Below are positions 32,426 through 43,730 of a stretch of DNA of 64,000 nt, in pieces. How positions within the stretch are numbered: the stretch's first letter is position 1; every line of letters begins with the position of its first letter. Location of the stretch: NCBI GenBank assembly GCA_963210315.1, contig OY723290.1, positions 1-64,000 on the forward strand, given 5' to 3'. A program made the translations under genes and the position numbers. This DNA comes from Rhynchopus euleeides (lineage: Eukaryota; Euglenozoa; Diplonemea; Diplonemida; Diplonemidae). The notes beneath the pieces are model-generated. The model was given only the letters and a program-made list of their open reading frames with translations, made no database searches and was not told the origin of the DNA.

Positions 32426-35233
32426 CGGGCGAGGGTGTTCCAGGTGCAGCAGCTGGGGGGAGGTGGCGCGGGGGGGGTGCCCACGGATGCGCTGGTGGCC
32501 CTCGCGGACGGCTTCGCCTCGTCAGGGACCCCGATGGAGGCAGGGCCACTCCGCAGACAGGCCGTCGCCCGGGTACGATCCTCCCCCGAACTGTCGGGGC
32601 TCCTGGCAGACCCAGCGGCGCCAGCCGCATGTCCGCTTTCGAGGGGGGAGACGAAGCGACGTGGGCCGACGACGTGCTCATTCGCGGGGCGGCGTGCGTG
32701 CTGCGGAGACACATCATCGTCTTCCGCGACTACCGCGCGCCGACAGTGTGCGACCCCGGGTGCAAGCCGATCGCCACCGCGGTCGCCCTCGGGGGAGTAG
32801 GCGACCGCTTCCAGGCGCTCACCCTGCCGGCGGACGTGCAGGAGTTGGTGGGCGGGAGCACGACTGGGCCCCGGCCTACCGTCCGCGCGGGCCCGTGGCT
32901 GCGAACTGAGCGGGCGGAGGGGGAGCAGGACGTGACGGAGTTCTGCCAGTTCTGCGAAGCGGACTTCTCCACGCAGGACACCCACGGCAGGTGTGTACAC
33001 TGCCTCAGAGCCAGCTGCCCTGACTGTGTCGAGCACGTCACGGACCCCTGCCAGTGCGGGCGCACGGAGCCGACGACGGTGGTGCAGGAGGAGGTGATGG
33101 ATGACGACGAGGACAGCACCGACAGCGAGGACGCCGGTCCCCCGCCGCCGCCCCCGGGGCCGGCCCCCGAGCCGGCGGACGATGTCCTGACCCGGTGGCT
33201 GACCGCGAGGGAGCACGCGCTTCCGGGAGTCACCACCGCGAAGCAGCAGAGCGTGCTGGAGATGCCGGACGTGCAGGACTTCCGGTTCACCCCCGGGAAC
33301 TGCTTCTTCGACGCCCTCACGTTCCTCCTCGGCGAGGCCGGCGCGACTGCAGACGGCCTGCGGCAGTACGTCGTGAAGGTGGTCGGCGACCACGCTGACC
33401 TGAGGAGCAGGGCGGAGCCCTCCTACGAGGAGTGGGCGCGGCAGATGCGCGAGTCCGGCAGCATGAACGTTGCGTCGTGGGCCGACGAGCTGACGCTGCA
33501 GGGGGCCGCGCGGGCGACGGGCTCCCCGATCGTCGTGCTCGCTGATGACACTGCACCGCGGATATACCGCCCCCTGAGGAAGCCGTACGGGCCTGTCGCG
33601 GGTGTCAAGTTCAAGGCATCGCACTACAGCCCACTCCACATCTCGGAGCAGGTGCGGTCCTTCGTGCTCCGCCTCGCACCGGCCGTACCCCTCGTCTCCA
33701 CCGGCTGCCGAGGCGCAGAGGCTGGCCTCCACATGGTCCGAGTAGACGGGGGGACAGCCGAACTGTCGGTGCTGTGTGTCAGATGTGAGCAGCCGTTTGA
33801 CACCCGAACGCCCCACTGGGAATGCATAGGCTGCAATCGCCTAGCGTGCACGGGCTGTGTGTCGGACGGAGAGACATGTACCCGTCCGCCGGACCGAGGA
33901 GGCGACGGGGCTGCGACGGACGGTAACGCACACACGACCTCGGGCGGCTCTCCCTCTGCTTCTACAGCACCAGCCCCCTCGTCGAACGCGACCGCTCAGC
34001 CCTCCACCTCCTCCACCTCCTCCACCTCCGACGCGCAGCAGGGCGGCTCCACCAGCGAGAACGCACCAGCCCCCTCAGCGTCGCAGCACACAGGCAAGCG
34101 GAAGGCCGACCGTGACGTGTCAGCCTCTCCCCCGGACAGGAAGCGCAGCGCGACGGCTGCCGACAAAGGCACCCCAGCTGACGACGCCGACGTCCCCAAG
34201 ACGGTGGCTGAATGGGACGCCCTGTTCACCCCAGAGCCTGGCTCCCCGGAGGAGGAGTTCAAGTCCGCGAGGCGAGCCCTGCATGCGTGGCGTTGCAAGG
34301 TCCGCCTCCAAGACAGAGAGGAGCAGAGGCTGTACAATAACCTCAACTCGAGGATGTACACCGCAGCGGGCATGCGTCGCGCGACAGCGGGGACAGCGTC
34401 CCAGGGATCACGCCGCGCCGCGCCGCGCGCGACAGGCGCCGCCACCCAGTGAGGGCCAGAGTGGTCGAACCTGCAAGGAGCAGGTCCCCGCTCGACTACG
34501 TAGAGTATAGAGTAGAGTTTTGAGTAGAGGTAGATCCCCCCCCCCTAGACCAGATGCCTTTGTGCAGTAGAGCACACACAGGTGCTGTGAATACCCCCTT
34601 CTCCGTCCCCCCCCCCCCTCCCCCCCCTACCCCCCCTCGCGGCAGGCACGGTCGGCCCGACGAGTCAGTTCAGTGTTGTCCCTCAACGAGACCCCCTGTC
34701 CCCGGCCCTGTGAGCACCACAGCACCAGGGAATAGGCATCCCAACTCACAGGACCCACCGCCGTCACTGCATGCCCCTCTGCCCCGCGTTTCGTTACCTT
34801 CTCTGCCAGGTCACGGGTCCCCCCTCCAGGTGCCCTCCCGCCTCATCCCTTTTTACCCCCGTCGTTGCCCGTTTTGGCGCCCCCGATGGGCGGACCCAGG
34901 GAGCCTCGTCAAAGTGCCATCCCTACAGGAGATCGCCCTGGTTTTGGCCCCCATGAGCACCATGGCACCAGTAATCCAGGAAATTTGGCTCCCTGGATCC
35001 ACCGTCACTGCTATTCTTGTCCTTCTGCATTACCTTTCACGTTTATTTGCCTTCGGACTGGGTCATGGGATGGAAGAGGGCGGTCGGGGTCTGGGGAAGT
35101 GAGGATGTGTGTCAAGACCTCGTCTCGTTGTGCCTGGGAGGTCTGGTGGTGGAAGGGTGAGAGACACAGGCCATTGTGCCCAGAGAGCGCATGAGAGAGA
35201 GAGGGATTTGAGGCCCCCAAAAAAAAAAAAAAA
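32426..35233 (+). mobile_element. 5'-truncated OTU/zinc-finger retroelement, copy 2, with TSD and poly(A)
   Basis: The 10-bp TSD GGGTGCTCGG lies at 32416-32425 and 35234-35243, and the right copy directly follows an A run (35219-35233). The element starts inside an OTU reading frame, so it is 5'-truncated. It carries the OTU/zinc-finger ORF (stop at 34452) and a ~770-bp 3' UTR with long C tracts and a diverged ~230-bp internal duplication (GAGCACCA...GCACCAG near 34710 and 34955). Its last ~130 bp are homologous to family C, so C1, C2 and C4 may be truncated 3' ends of this element type. Confidence 0.88.
32440..34452 (+). pseudogene. Tandem OTU-zinc-finger protein of a retroelement
   Basis: Module 1 is broken. 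Up to about 32625 a frame reads LADGFASSGTPMEAGPLRR (OTU-like, no Cys box). The frame then shifts to MSAFEGGDEATWADDVLI, a degenerate OTU second half, followed by a zinc finger (CQFC, CVHCLRASCPDC). Module 2 looks complete: GNCFFDALTFLLG with the catalytic Cys (about 33298-33336), WADELTLQGAARATGSPIVV, and HYSPL with the catalytic His (near 33631), then a second zinc finger (CVRC, CIGCNRLACTGC). A Ser/Thr/Ala-rich linker leads to a C-terminus with EWDALF, comparable to GWEGLF in the copy at 15.6 kb. The first ATG of the long frame is at 32629. OTU domains cleave ubiquitin-type chains; the substrate here is unknown. Confidence 0.8.
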
Positions 35234-35243
35234 GGGTGCTCGG

Positions 35244-35798
35244 TGTGGTGAGGAAACAGCAAGACAAACCGGGATCAGAGGAGGGGACGGGGTGTCGTCC
35301 TGCAAAAGTATCCAATTGGCAGGCAGGTCGAAACGTACGGGGAGTTCTCAGCCGGGGGAGCGACGTCAGTGGCCTGAAGGGCGCTGACTGGCGGCTGGTG
35401 CTCTTCCCCTTCCAGTGTCCCGAAGGCAAGAGGTGAGACGAGCATATGCCCAACAACAACAACAACAACAACAGCAATCAATGTGAAGCTATGATGATCG
35501 CGACAGCACACATTTCCCGGACCGCTGGCACGGCACTCAGAGCAGCGGGGCTTCCAATGCAAAACGCAGGTAACTTTATAAGCATATCCGCATCCCGTGT
35601 GGCAACTGGGGGCAGTTCCTTCACCCCCTGTGTGCGTGCGTGGTGCCCACGTTTGAAGTGAGGAAGGGGGTTTAAGGCTGTGCCAGCTGACTGCACGGTA
35701 CAACCCTCCCCACACCTCCAGAGGATTCCCCAGACGGCTCTTCCACAGACAGCGCAGCAGCGGAGCAGGGGGGCCCAAACTGCGGGGGGGGGGGGGGG
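35244..35798. other. Intergenic segment with (AAC)n microsatellite
   Basis: No gene is recognised. It includes (AAC)7 at about 35450-35472 and ends in a 15-nt G run that borders the fold-back element. Confidence 0.6.
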
Positions 35799-36950
35799 TA
35801 GGGGGGGTCAAATGCCACCCTTTTACGTGGACAAACACGATTTTTCAAAAAACCGGCGCAGAGGCCCCAAAGCCCCCGTAAACCCTCCAAACCCCCCCAG
35901 ATCGGTCCGGAAACCCATCGAACCCCACTTTTCCACCATTCCGGGCACCTCAGGTGCCCGAATTGGGGTACCTAAATTTTGTGCCACCGTTTGGTACCGG
36001 ACAGTGCCACTGTGTGGGAGGTTGGAAAAGAAAATGCCCCAACACACCACATCTGAGGGTTGCAATGCATGTTGCTTGCCAACCACGTCATCCGGTGGGT
36101 GTCAGGCGCTATGTAGGTGGCATGAGCCAGGTCTTCGATGTGTTCTGGCTTGTATATGTACCTCCCTGCCACCATGCACCGGGAGGCTGCCTGTAGGTAC
36201 GGAACAAGTCCAGATGGTCGTGTGATTCCTGTGCAGCAGTGCTCCACAACCGGGATGTGTTGACAACGACTGTTGCAACACGAGCTGTACATTCCGGGAA
36301 CACACGAAGTGCGCTGTCGTGGTACCCATTGTGCCAGAATTGGTAGTTGCTGCGGTCTACTTTGCCTGGCCCAAGAGCACTGGTACTGAACGGTGCAATA
36401 TGCGTGGCGAGGTGAATGCAACGGAAGGGCGCAAAGTCAATACAGCTCTCGGATGGCGGGTGGTGGTGCCACTAGTGTGTGACGTTCACTCGAGGATACA
36501 ACGCATCACAATGAATCAGCAACCGTGGACCGAGTACAATACGCTCTCTGTGGCTGGTGTGGGGGACAAAGGCAGTGCCTGTGCCGCAGGCAGGGAGGTA
36601 CATATACAAGCCAGAACACATCGAAGACCTGGCTCATGCCACCTACATAGCGCCTGACACCCACCGGATGACGTGGTTGGCAAGCAACATGCATTGCAAC
36701 CCTCAGATGTGGTGTGTTGGGGCATTTTCTTTTCCAACCTCCCACACAGTGGCACTGTCCGGTACCAAACGGTGGCACAAAATTTAGGTACCCCAATTCG
36801 GGCACCTGAGGTGCCCGGAATGGTGGAAAAGTGGGGTTCGATGGGTTTCCGGACCGATCTGGGGGGGTTTGGAGGGTTTACGGGGGCTTTGGGGCCTCTG
36901 CGCCGGTTTTTTGAAAAATCGTGTTTGTCACCCCCATTTGACCCCCCCTA
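35799..36950. mobile_element. Fold-back element with ~365-bp terminal inverted repeats
   Basis: Both ends start TAGGGGGGGTCAAATG. The left arm is 35799-36170 and the right arm 36589-36950. They are reverse complements and look identical by eye except for a ~10-bp difference near the tips. The 418-bp spacer (36171-36588) has open frames (for example GWRVVVPLVCDVHSR) but no recognised domain. The element sits inside a G tract (G15 to the left, G13 to the right), so the TSD is presumably poly(G) and cannot be measured. Arm similarity suggests recent activity, or gene conversion. The superfamily is unknown. Confidence 0.88.
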
Positions 36951-38094
36951 GGGGGGGGGGGGGTCTTTGACCCCCCCCGACCCCCTTAGATTAGGCCCTG
37001 ATTCTGTCATGTTGAACTGTTGTCGCTGTAATGAGTGAAACCAACCTGCCAGCTACCTCCGGCAGATATGAGATGCTTTTCGCAACCAAACTACTTCTTG
37101 GTTCTGTGCGCGGAGGCCAAAAACCTGTGGACATCGCACGGAGCACACGGGAGCGCGGTGTACTCCCTTCGCTGTCACAAAGGCAGGGCGCGATGCAAGA
37201 CAAAACAACAAGACCCAATGATGCAATAGGGGCCTTCTTTCTCAGGTGCGTCACGACACACAGACGAAGGCCCCAATGATGCAATAGAAAGAGTTCTGCA
37301 GACAACACAACACCACACAGGACCACCCGTCGGGTTAGGAGAGGTTGGTGTGGTGAAACGCACACCAACCTGAGGGACCTCGAGGACCACTCGTCAGGGA
37401 AGGTTGGGGGGTTGATGTGATGAAACTGAAAAATACTCGGGTCGTTCGCTCAGATAAGATTCCTTCGCCTGATGCAGCGCCCCTCCTCTCGCCTTGCACC
37501 AGGCAAAAGGAGACATGCGTTACCATGCCACTCCTCTTGTTCGCATTATCGTGATTGAGGGAAACACATCCGGGTGAACATAATGGATAAACACCCAGCC
37601 CAGCACTGCAACGGACAACGAAGGCACGCGGCCCAAGAACGATTCTCGGGCTGGATGTAAAGTCTTGCAATGGGGTTCTTCACTACGGGGTGATCGTCCG
37701 TGCATTTTGGCCAGCGAAGACCCCCAATGTCTAAACATAACTCTGCAGAGGAACACTCATTGGTGGGGGAGGTTGATGTGATGAAACTGGAAAACACACT
37801 GCGCGACAAGGAGGATCGACTGGACTGCGGAGAACAACGCGGGCAGGAGAAGCCCAGGACAGCACAGAGGCTGGCAACTGTTCCCCAGGATTCACAAAGA
37901 TCATCTTTGGTGAGGACACAATCGTGTGCGGAAACATGAAACAGGCACACACTGGGAGAAGATGTAACGTGTCCGCGGCACAACGCGAGGGGGTAATGAT
38001 GAGGGGCTGGCAGCTGGGTGGGGGTGGGAAGGGAGGCTGCCACACGGTGCAGCAGATCTCGGCGGGGAAGGGAAGGGGAAGGACCGCACACAGG
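36951..38094. other. Intergenic segment downstream of the protease-like gene
   Basis: No convincing gene. Small dispersed repeats occur: CCCAATGATGCAATAG twice near 37215 and 37270, and GGTTGATGTGATGAAACTG twice near 37410 and 37768. Confidence 0.55.
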
Positions 38095-41000
38095 CTATGC
38101 TTCGAAGGGTTCGTTCTGTGTCTTCTGTGTGGGGTCTCGGGCCCGCGCCTTGCAACATGCAAACACAACCAAAGCCAGCGCACACAGAAGCACAGCCCCA
38201 CCAACACCGACACCGATGCCGATCTTCTGTGCTTCGCTCAGCCCGCCCGAATCATCTGACTTGGGCAGAGGGCCTGGTATCCCAGGTGCCACCGTCACAG
38301 GCGACCCTGTCTGAAGCACACAGCGGAACTGTCCCGACACCTGCACGCGCGATGCACCCGACGTGCACTGCACTGCCTGGCACAGTCCGTGCGTGTCGGG
38401 CACAGCATGCACGGCCCCACCGGCTGTGGTGCAGGCCAGCCCGGGGTGAACCTTTTGAACGGGCGCCTCCACGTGGCGAACCCCGGTAACGGTGAGGGTA
38501 GAGACCGGCGAAGATCCGTTCATTTTTCCGCTGCGTGCCCTATTTCAATACAGCGGGGGGCCCTTTTTCGCAGCTTTGAGCGTTATTGATGTTGTGGTGT
38601 TTGTGATTTCCCTTTTACCGTGGTGCACGCAACAGCTGGCGCTCGTCGGCTCGCAGGTTACGAGGCAATTGCTAGTCACACTGCTTGAGAGGCCTTCGGG
38701 CATTCGTTTGCTAGTAGCTTAGCTACACTTCTTCACTCCGTCTGAGGGGGCGGGTAGGGGGCTGCCATCAGCCCCCTGCCGTCCTGTGGTGTGTGCCCTT
38801 CTAGCTTCCATTTTTAAATCTAACACCGGTGTGTGTCCCGTGTGTCTTTTCCCTTCCCCACCCCCACACACGCATGCCGGACGGACGCTGGATAGCCTGC
38901 TCGACAGGCTAGCTCGGACCTGTGGCCGACGGGCCGGGGTCGGACCTCGTTCGGTTCAAACCCAACTAATGTGGTGCAGGCCAGCCCGTGGTGAACGCCT
39001 GCACTGGAAACATGGCCCAGGTTGCCCGGTGCAAGCACCGTCGCTTCGCGCCGTGCCGCACCCGCTGCATTCAGAGCATCCGCAAGCGACGCAGTCCCAG
39101 AGATGAGGTCCGCATGTGCCACCTCCGCCTGCACGAGCCCCACCACCCACAGCCCGCCCTGCACCACAACGGCATCCACCTGTGTCACCTCCCCCAGCAC
39201 CCCGCCCAGCAGGGCGTTGAACTCAGCCTCCGTCGCCTCTGTCCACTGCGACAGGGTTGCCGCCTCGTAGAGCACCGTGAAGGAGACCAGCACACCCGAA
39301 GCCCCATCGGCCACACACAGCGGCACCGAGGGGGAGGCGGCCCTGTACCCTGGCGTGTGGCACACACACCCGCCTTCCACGCACGTCGATGCACCGTCCA
39401 GCAGCCCGTGCCTGCAGTCCTGCGTGGTGCGGCAGAACACAGTAGGCTCTTCAGGAAGGATGACTGATGGTGCAGGTGTCACACGTGGGGAAGGGGGTGG
39501 CATGCCAGTGTCTGGCGCAGAGGTTGTCGCCACTGCGGTCGGTGGGGCAGGCGACGGCGGCGCAGGTGTCGGCGGGGCTGGTGTTGGAGGCGCAAGTGTC
39601 GCAGGTGCTGACGTTGGGACAGGTGTCAGCGGGGCTGGTGTTGGAGATGCAGGTGTCGCAGGTGCCTCTGTATCAAGGCAGTCAAACTGCAAATCAAAAC
39701 CACCCCGCACTACAATAATATCACTGGTGAACTGCACCACCACGGGACCCTGGTAGTGCATCGTCGGAGGAAGGGACGTACCGTGCAGCGTCTGCTGCAG
39801 TGGGAAGGTGCCGTTGACATCACGGTAGATCCGCACGTAGTCGTAGTTCCGTTCAGTCTCGAAGGCGACCCACGTCAGGTGTACAAATCTGTCACACTCG
39901 ATGCGCCAGCAGTGGTTCTCCCTGTTCCCGTAATTCAAGTGTGTGATGCGTGTGTCGCCCTCACCAAGCACCTCTGTCTCGTCAGTGCACTGGGAGGGGA
40001 ACTCCACACCTTCACTTGGGGCCTCCACGGGGGACAGGTCGGTGTCTGGTGCAGAAGTTGGTGGTGATGTTGGGACGGGTGTTGGTATGGAAGACCCAGA
40101 GCACACGAACTGCAGATCAAAACCACGCCACACGCCGGAACCATCACTGGTGAACTGCACCACCACAGGACCCTGGTAGTGCAGCGTCGGAGGAAAGGAC
40201 GGACCGTGCAGCGCCTCCTGCAGTGGGAAGTCGCCGTTGCCGCTCTCACGGTAGATCCACACGTAGTCGTAATTCCGTTCAGTCTCGAAGGCGACCCACG
40301 TCAGGTGCACAAATCTGTCACACTCGATGCGCCAGCAGTGGTTCTCCCTGTTCCCGTAGTGCAAGTGTGTGATGCGTGTGTCGCCCTCACCAAGCACCTC
40401 TGTCTCGTCAGTGCACTGGGAGGGGAACAGCTCTGGTGCGATCGGCGGAGGTTCTGGGACACACGAGTACTGCAGGGTGATGCCCATCCCAGCCGCCTGG
40501 CTGTACGAGCTTGTGAAGCGCACCACGATAGGGCCTGCATGGTATGACGTCCGGGTGCTGCTGGTCTCTGACAGCTCCTGCAGTAGGTACGATGGATTGC
40601 TCGCATTATAGACACGCACTTCGCTCCTGTACACCAGGTCAAGCTCAGCCCACACCAGCTCAACCACCTCGTTGCATTGGATGTGCCAGCACGCTGCAAA
40701 CCTCTTCGGGTAGCTGCGGGCGGGGTCCGCAGGGAAGGCAATTGTGCCCTCGGTGGGATGCTCAAGGTCCATGTAGGTCTCGTAGCAGTTTTCGTCCACC
40801 GCTGTGTACCCTGCAGGCTGCGGGGTGTCTGCACCCTCGCACGGCACGTGCAGCAGCTTGTTCGGGGAGCTGGTCCCCTCGTCAGCGACACGGCCCCCCA
40901 ACGCGCTGTTCAGGAGCCACTCACGCACCTGTGCCGGCGTCGGTGCCGCCGCCTGCGTGCCGATGTACGCCGCAACCGCACCCGCAACAAGCGGGCTGGC

Positions 41001-42091
41001 CATGGAGGTCCCGGAGTAGATGCGGTACGCGTCGAACTGGGGCGGTGCGTTGTGCGGAGGCTGGTCTGAGGAGCGCGACGAGTTCACCCGCACACCGGGT
41101 GCAAACAGGTCCACACACGCCCCGTAGTTCGAGAACCAGGCACGCTGGTCACCATCCGCACCGGTGAACTTCGTGGCACCGACTGTGATCGCCTCGTCCA
41201 CACGTGCAGGGGAGTAGGAGCAGGCATCCCCGTTGCTGTTCCCAGCAGCCACGACAACCGGCACCCCTGCACGCACCGCAGCGACGACAGCTGCATCCAT
41301 CACCGAGCTCCCACCCCCGCCAAGCGACATGTTGATGACACCACGACGCCCAGATGCACGCGCGTGTGCCACGGCAGCCTCAATGCCCGACACAACAGCG
41401 GAAGTGGACGCCGTCCCAGCGTCCCCCAGCACCCGCACTGCGACAATGCGCGCCGACTTTGCAAACCCGAACTGTGCGCCGGCCACCGTCCCAGCAACGT
41501 GTGTCCCGTGCCCGTCCACATCGTTGGTGGAGGAGTAGGCAGAGAAGGCCTGCACGCACCGCCCCTGCAGGTCTGGGTGTGTGCAGTCCACCCGACGTAC
41601 GCATCCACCCCCTCGCCCCACGAGGCGTTGTGGTGGAACCCTTCCGGCACATGCGCGTCTGCCACAGCGCGCCGCAGCCCCCACGGCACAGGGGCCTCCT
41701 GCGTGTCGCCGCACTGCAGCTCCAGAGCAGATGCATATACCACCCCGTCCTCCTCCACCTGCCCCAGCACCCCGGCAAAACGGGTCTGCAGGTGTGCCAG
41801 CTGTGCGGGCGTCAGCGACATGGACACGGCGTAGAAGTACGGCTCGATGGCGCCAGCAGACTGCTCCGCGCCACCTGCCAGCGTCTGGCCCTGGCGCCGC
41901 TGCAGCGGGTACGCCTCGTCGTCCATCTGAAGGGCCAGCGCACGCAGCTCCGCAACAGAGTGCACGGCGGTGTTCTTCACAACCATGTTGTAGACCTTCT
42001 GCCCGCCGTCCGCAGCAGCACCTGCGCTGTGCACCCCCAGGAGCAGCGCCACGAGGGCAGTGCTGCGCAGCAACATCATGCGGGATATCAT
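38095..42091 (-). pseudogene. Secreted subtilisin-like, CUB, EGF-like, TM protein, probably inactive
   Basis: Starting at the ATG at 42091 there is a signal peptide (RSTALVALLLGVHSAGA) and a propeptide. An S8 domain follows with DGHGTHVAGT (about 41500), oxyanion AAGNSNGD and SGTSMASPLVAGA (about 41010). Three CUB domains (about 40800-40470, 40430-40105, 40000-39680) are joined by Thr/Pro/Ala linkers; the last two are near-identical at DNA level, a recent duplication. Then come an EGF-like motif (VFCRTTQDC, about 39440), a further domain and, after an insertion at 38452-38969, a TM helix (GGAVLLCALALVVFACC) with a short basic tail. Two lesions are seen. At about 41593 the frame breaks exactly where the catalytic Asp (DTG) should be, and no DTG exists in either frame. 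The 518-bp insertion lies near the C-terminus. It resembles a kexin/pyrolysin-type cell-surface protease but is catalytically dead as read. Confidence 0.85.
38452..38969 (-). mobile_element. 518-bp insertion with 27-bp TSD in the protease-like gene
   Basis: The 27-bp word TGTGGTGCAGGCCAGCCCG plus GGTGAAC occurs at 38425-38451 and 38970-38996 with one mismatch. The protein motif GLACTT is encoded in both copies, and the reading frame continues across if insert and one copy are removed. On the minus strand the first copy begins GTTCACC and the second is preceded by AAAAG, so a GT...AG intron of 545 nt could be spliced exactly. It has no long ORF. It could be an introner-like element or a disruptive insertion. 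Confidence 0.8.
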
Positions 42092-42154
42092 CTGTGTGGT
42101 GTTGGTGGTGGGTCAGGGTCTGTCTCAACAAAGCATCGTCGGTGATTCGTGGGA

Positions 42155-42539
42155 GAGGTGGGGGGAGAGGGCGCAAATAATGATTTGGGGCAATCAGACC
42201 CACTGCACGAGCGTACGTGGCAGGTTCCCCCGCTGGATTTTCTTCGGAATGTCTGCGCCTGCCACGGACGTGACGTCCGTCACTGCACTTTCTGTATGTG
42301 TCTCCCAGCGTACTGCGGAACGCACTGGGCAAGACTGTGGAACCGTGGAATGCGTTGTCGATAGACTATGAAGAAACGGACTGTCGTGATCTGGGCATGC
42401 GATTCTGTTCTTTCGGGTGCGGCGGTGGCCCTGGGATGTGAGGAAGGATGTTCGGCGCATTGACCCTCGGTGCGGAAGGCAGCCGCATCCCACCAGCACT
42501 TTCACGGAGATGATCGTAACGTGCCTGGAGCGCGACCAG
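42155..42539. repeat. Duplicated upstream block, copy A
   Basis: It matches 47477-47959 almost base for base, except that copy B has an extra 98 bp (47675-47772). It covers the 3' end of the small coiled-coil gene plus the region just upstream of the next gene's ATG. It thus places the same ~200 bp before both the protease-like gene (ATG at 42091) and the WD40 gene (ATG at 47327). It could carry a shared promoter. Confidence 0.9.
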
Positions 42540-43620
42540 GGGTGGGTGTCAAGGCGGCAACGGGTGTGGTGTTGGGCGGGTTACACCCATCTGCACCATT
42601 GAAATATGGGGGAGGGGAGTGGGTGGGGGGTGCGGGGGTTCGAAAGTGTGGGAACGGGCTCCTCCCGGCGTGCTTGGTCTTCTGAAGCCGCTGAAATGCT
42701 CTACCACCTACACCCACAGCCCAACATACAGGCGGCCAGACGGTTGCACAGAAAGATCTCACGACCCCTCAGTAGCAACCGCTCTTGAGCAACGAAGCGC
42801 GCAACATAGAGCCGCCCGGAAAGGAGGCGTACGCACACACGCACAACAAACACGGGAAACCATCTGCTGCCGCCGATACCCGAGGCGGGGGCGGTGCGGT
42901 GACGCCGATGCGGCCTGTATGGCCGTACCGTGGCGTCCCGCTTCTGCCGTTCGGAACCGCAGCACCTGGTGTTGTTGCTGTGTTGTGCGGGCGTCACACA
43001 CACCAAGAGGGGGGTGGGGGTGGGGATGAAAGAAAGGATGATGCGAAGGGGTCTGCGTTCCAGCAAAACAACTTTCGGCAGCAATTGGTTTGTTGCAGTC
43101 TCGTTTTGCTGTCACTTTACGATCCAGCGGGGGCAGATAGTTTTGGAGGACCGCCTGCCAGAGGAGGGGGGCACGCAAATCCGCACACTTTGGGGCCAGG
43201 AATGGGGACCGCGTGTACGTGTCACTCAGGGGACCAGGGCGAGGGCGAGGGCTCACGGGGACACCCTGCCGTGCACGACGCGGACGTGCCTCGAGGGCCT
43301 GGCGTGCAAGTGCGTGGAGGGGACATGCGACGCCCCCGGGTGTGTGCACGAAGCCGACGACGCTCTGAGGGTGCTCGCCAGCGGGCTAGCGTTGTCTGCT
43401 GGTCTCTGACCTTTTGTACAGTCTGCCCCCATCCCAAACAAACCACATGACCCCCCACCACTCCCCGGTCTGATGAAGTGGTGTGAGTGGGGACGCACGA
43501 TCCAGCTAGAGGCACAGAAAGTTTCCCCAGTTGGCTACGCCGAACTAACAAAAATAAAACTGTCACCACAGGTGAACTGGAGGAGCGTCCAGTCCATCTT
43601 CCCGGAGGGAAGTAACTCTG
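42540..43620. other. Intergenic segment, possible gene fragment
   Basis: No full gene. A plus-strand frame ending at 43409 contains a Cys-rich piece (CLEGLACKCVEGTC, then CVHEADDALRVLASG) that looks protein-like but has no start or neighbours in frame. I cannot assign it. Confidence 0.35.
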
Positions 43621-43730
43621 CACCTCGGGTACCCCGAAATCCTGTCGCCCCCTGGGTGACAATTCTCCGCCAGCACCCTCGAGAACTAAGCCCTCGAGTG
43701 GGCGACACACACCCAGGGGCACCCGAGGTG
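43621..43730. mobile_element. Small inverted-repeat element, copy 1 (~110 bp)
   Basis: It begins CACCTCGGGTACCCCG and ends GGGGCACCCGAGGTG, which are complementary ends. Shared internal words with copy 2 (GCCCCCTGGGTGAC) and similar flanks (GTC.CAGG.TCACACACAT further right) indicate a diverged segmental repeat carrying a MITE-like unit. Confidence 0.6.

Noticed and set aside
32335..33816. Minus-strand frame of 493 codons opposite the OTU ORF
   Set aside because: It is a GC-rich shadow. The plus strand carries the OTU and zinc-finger motifs.
38820..42332. One continuous 1170-aa protease starting at 42332
   Set aside because: The first ~230 codons of that frame are an out-of-phase reading of the signal peptide and propeptide; the true start is the ATG at 42091 in another frame.
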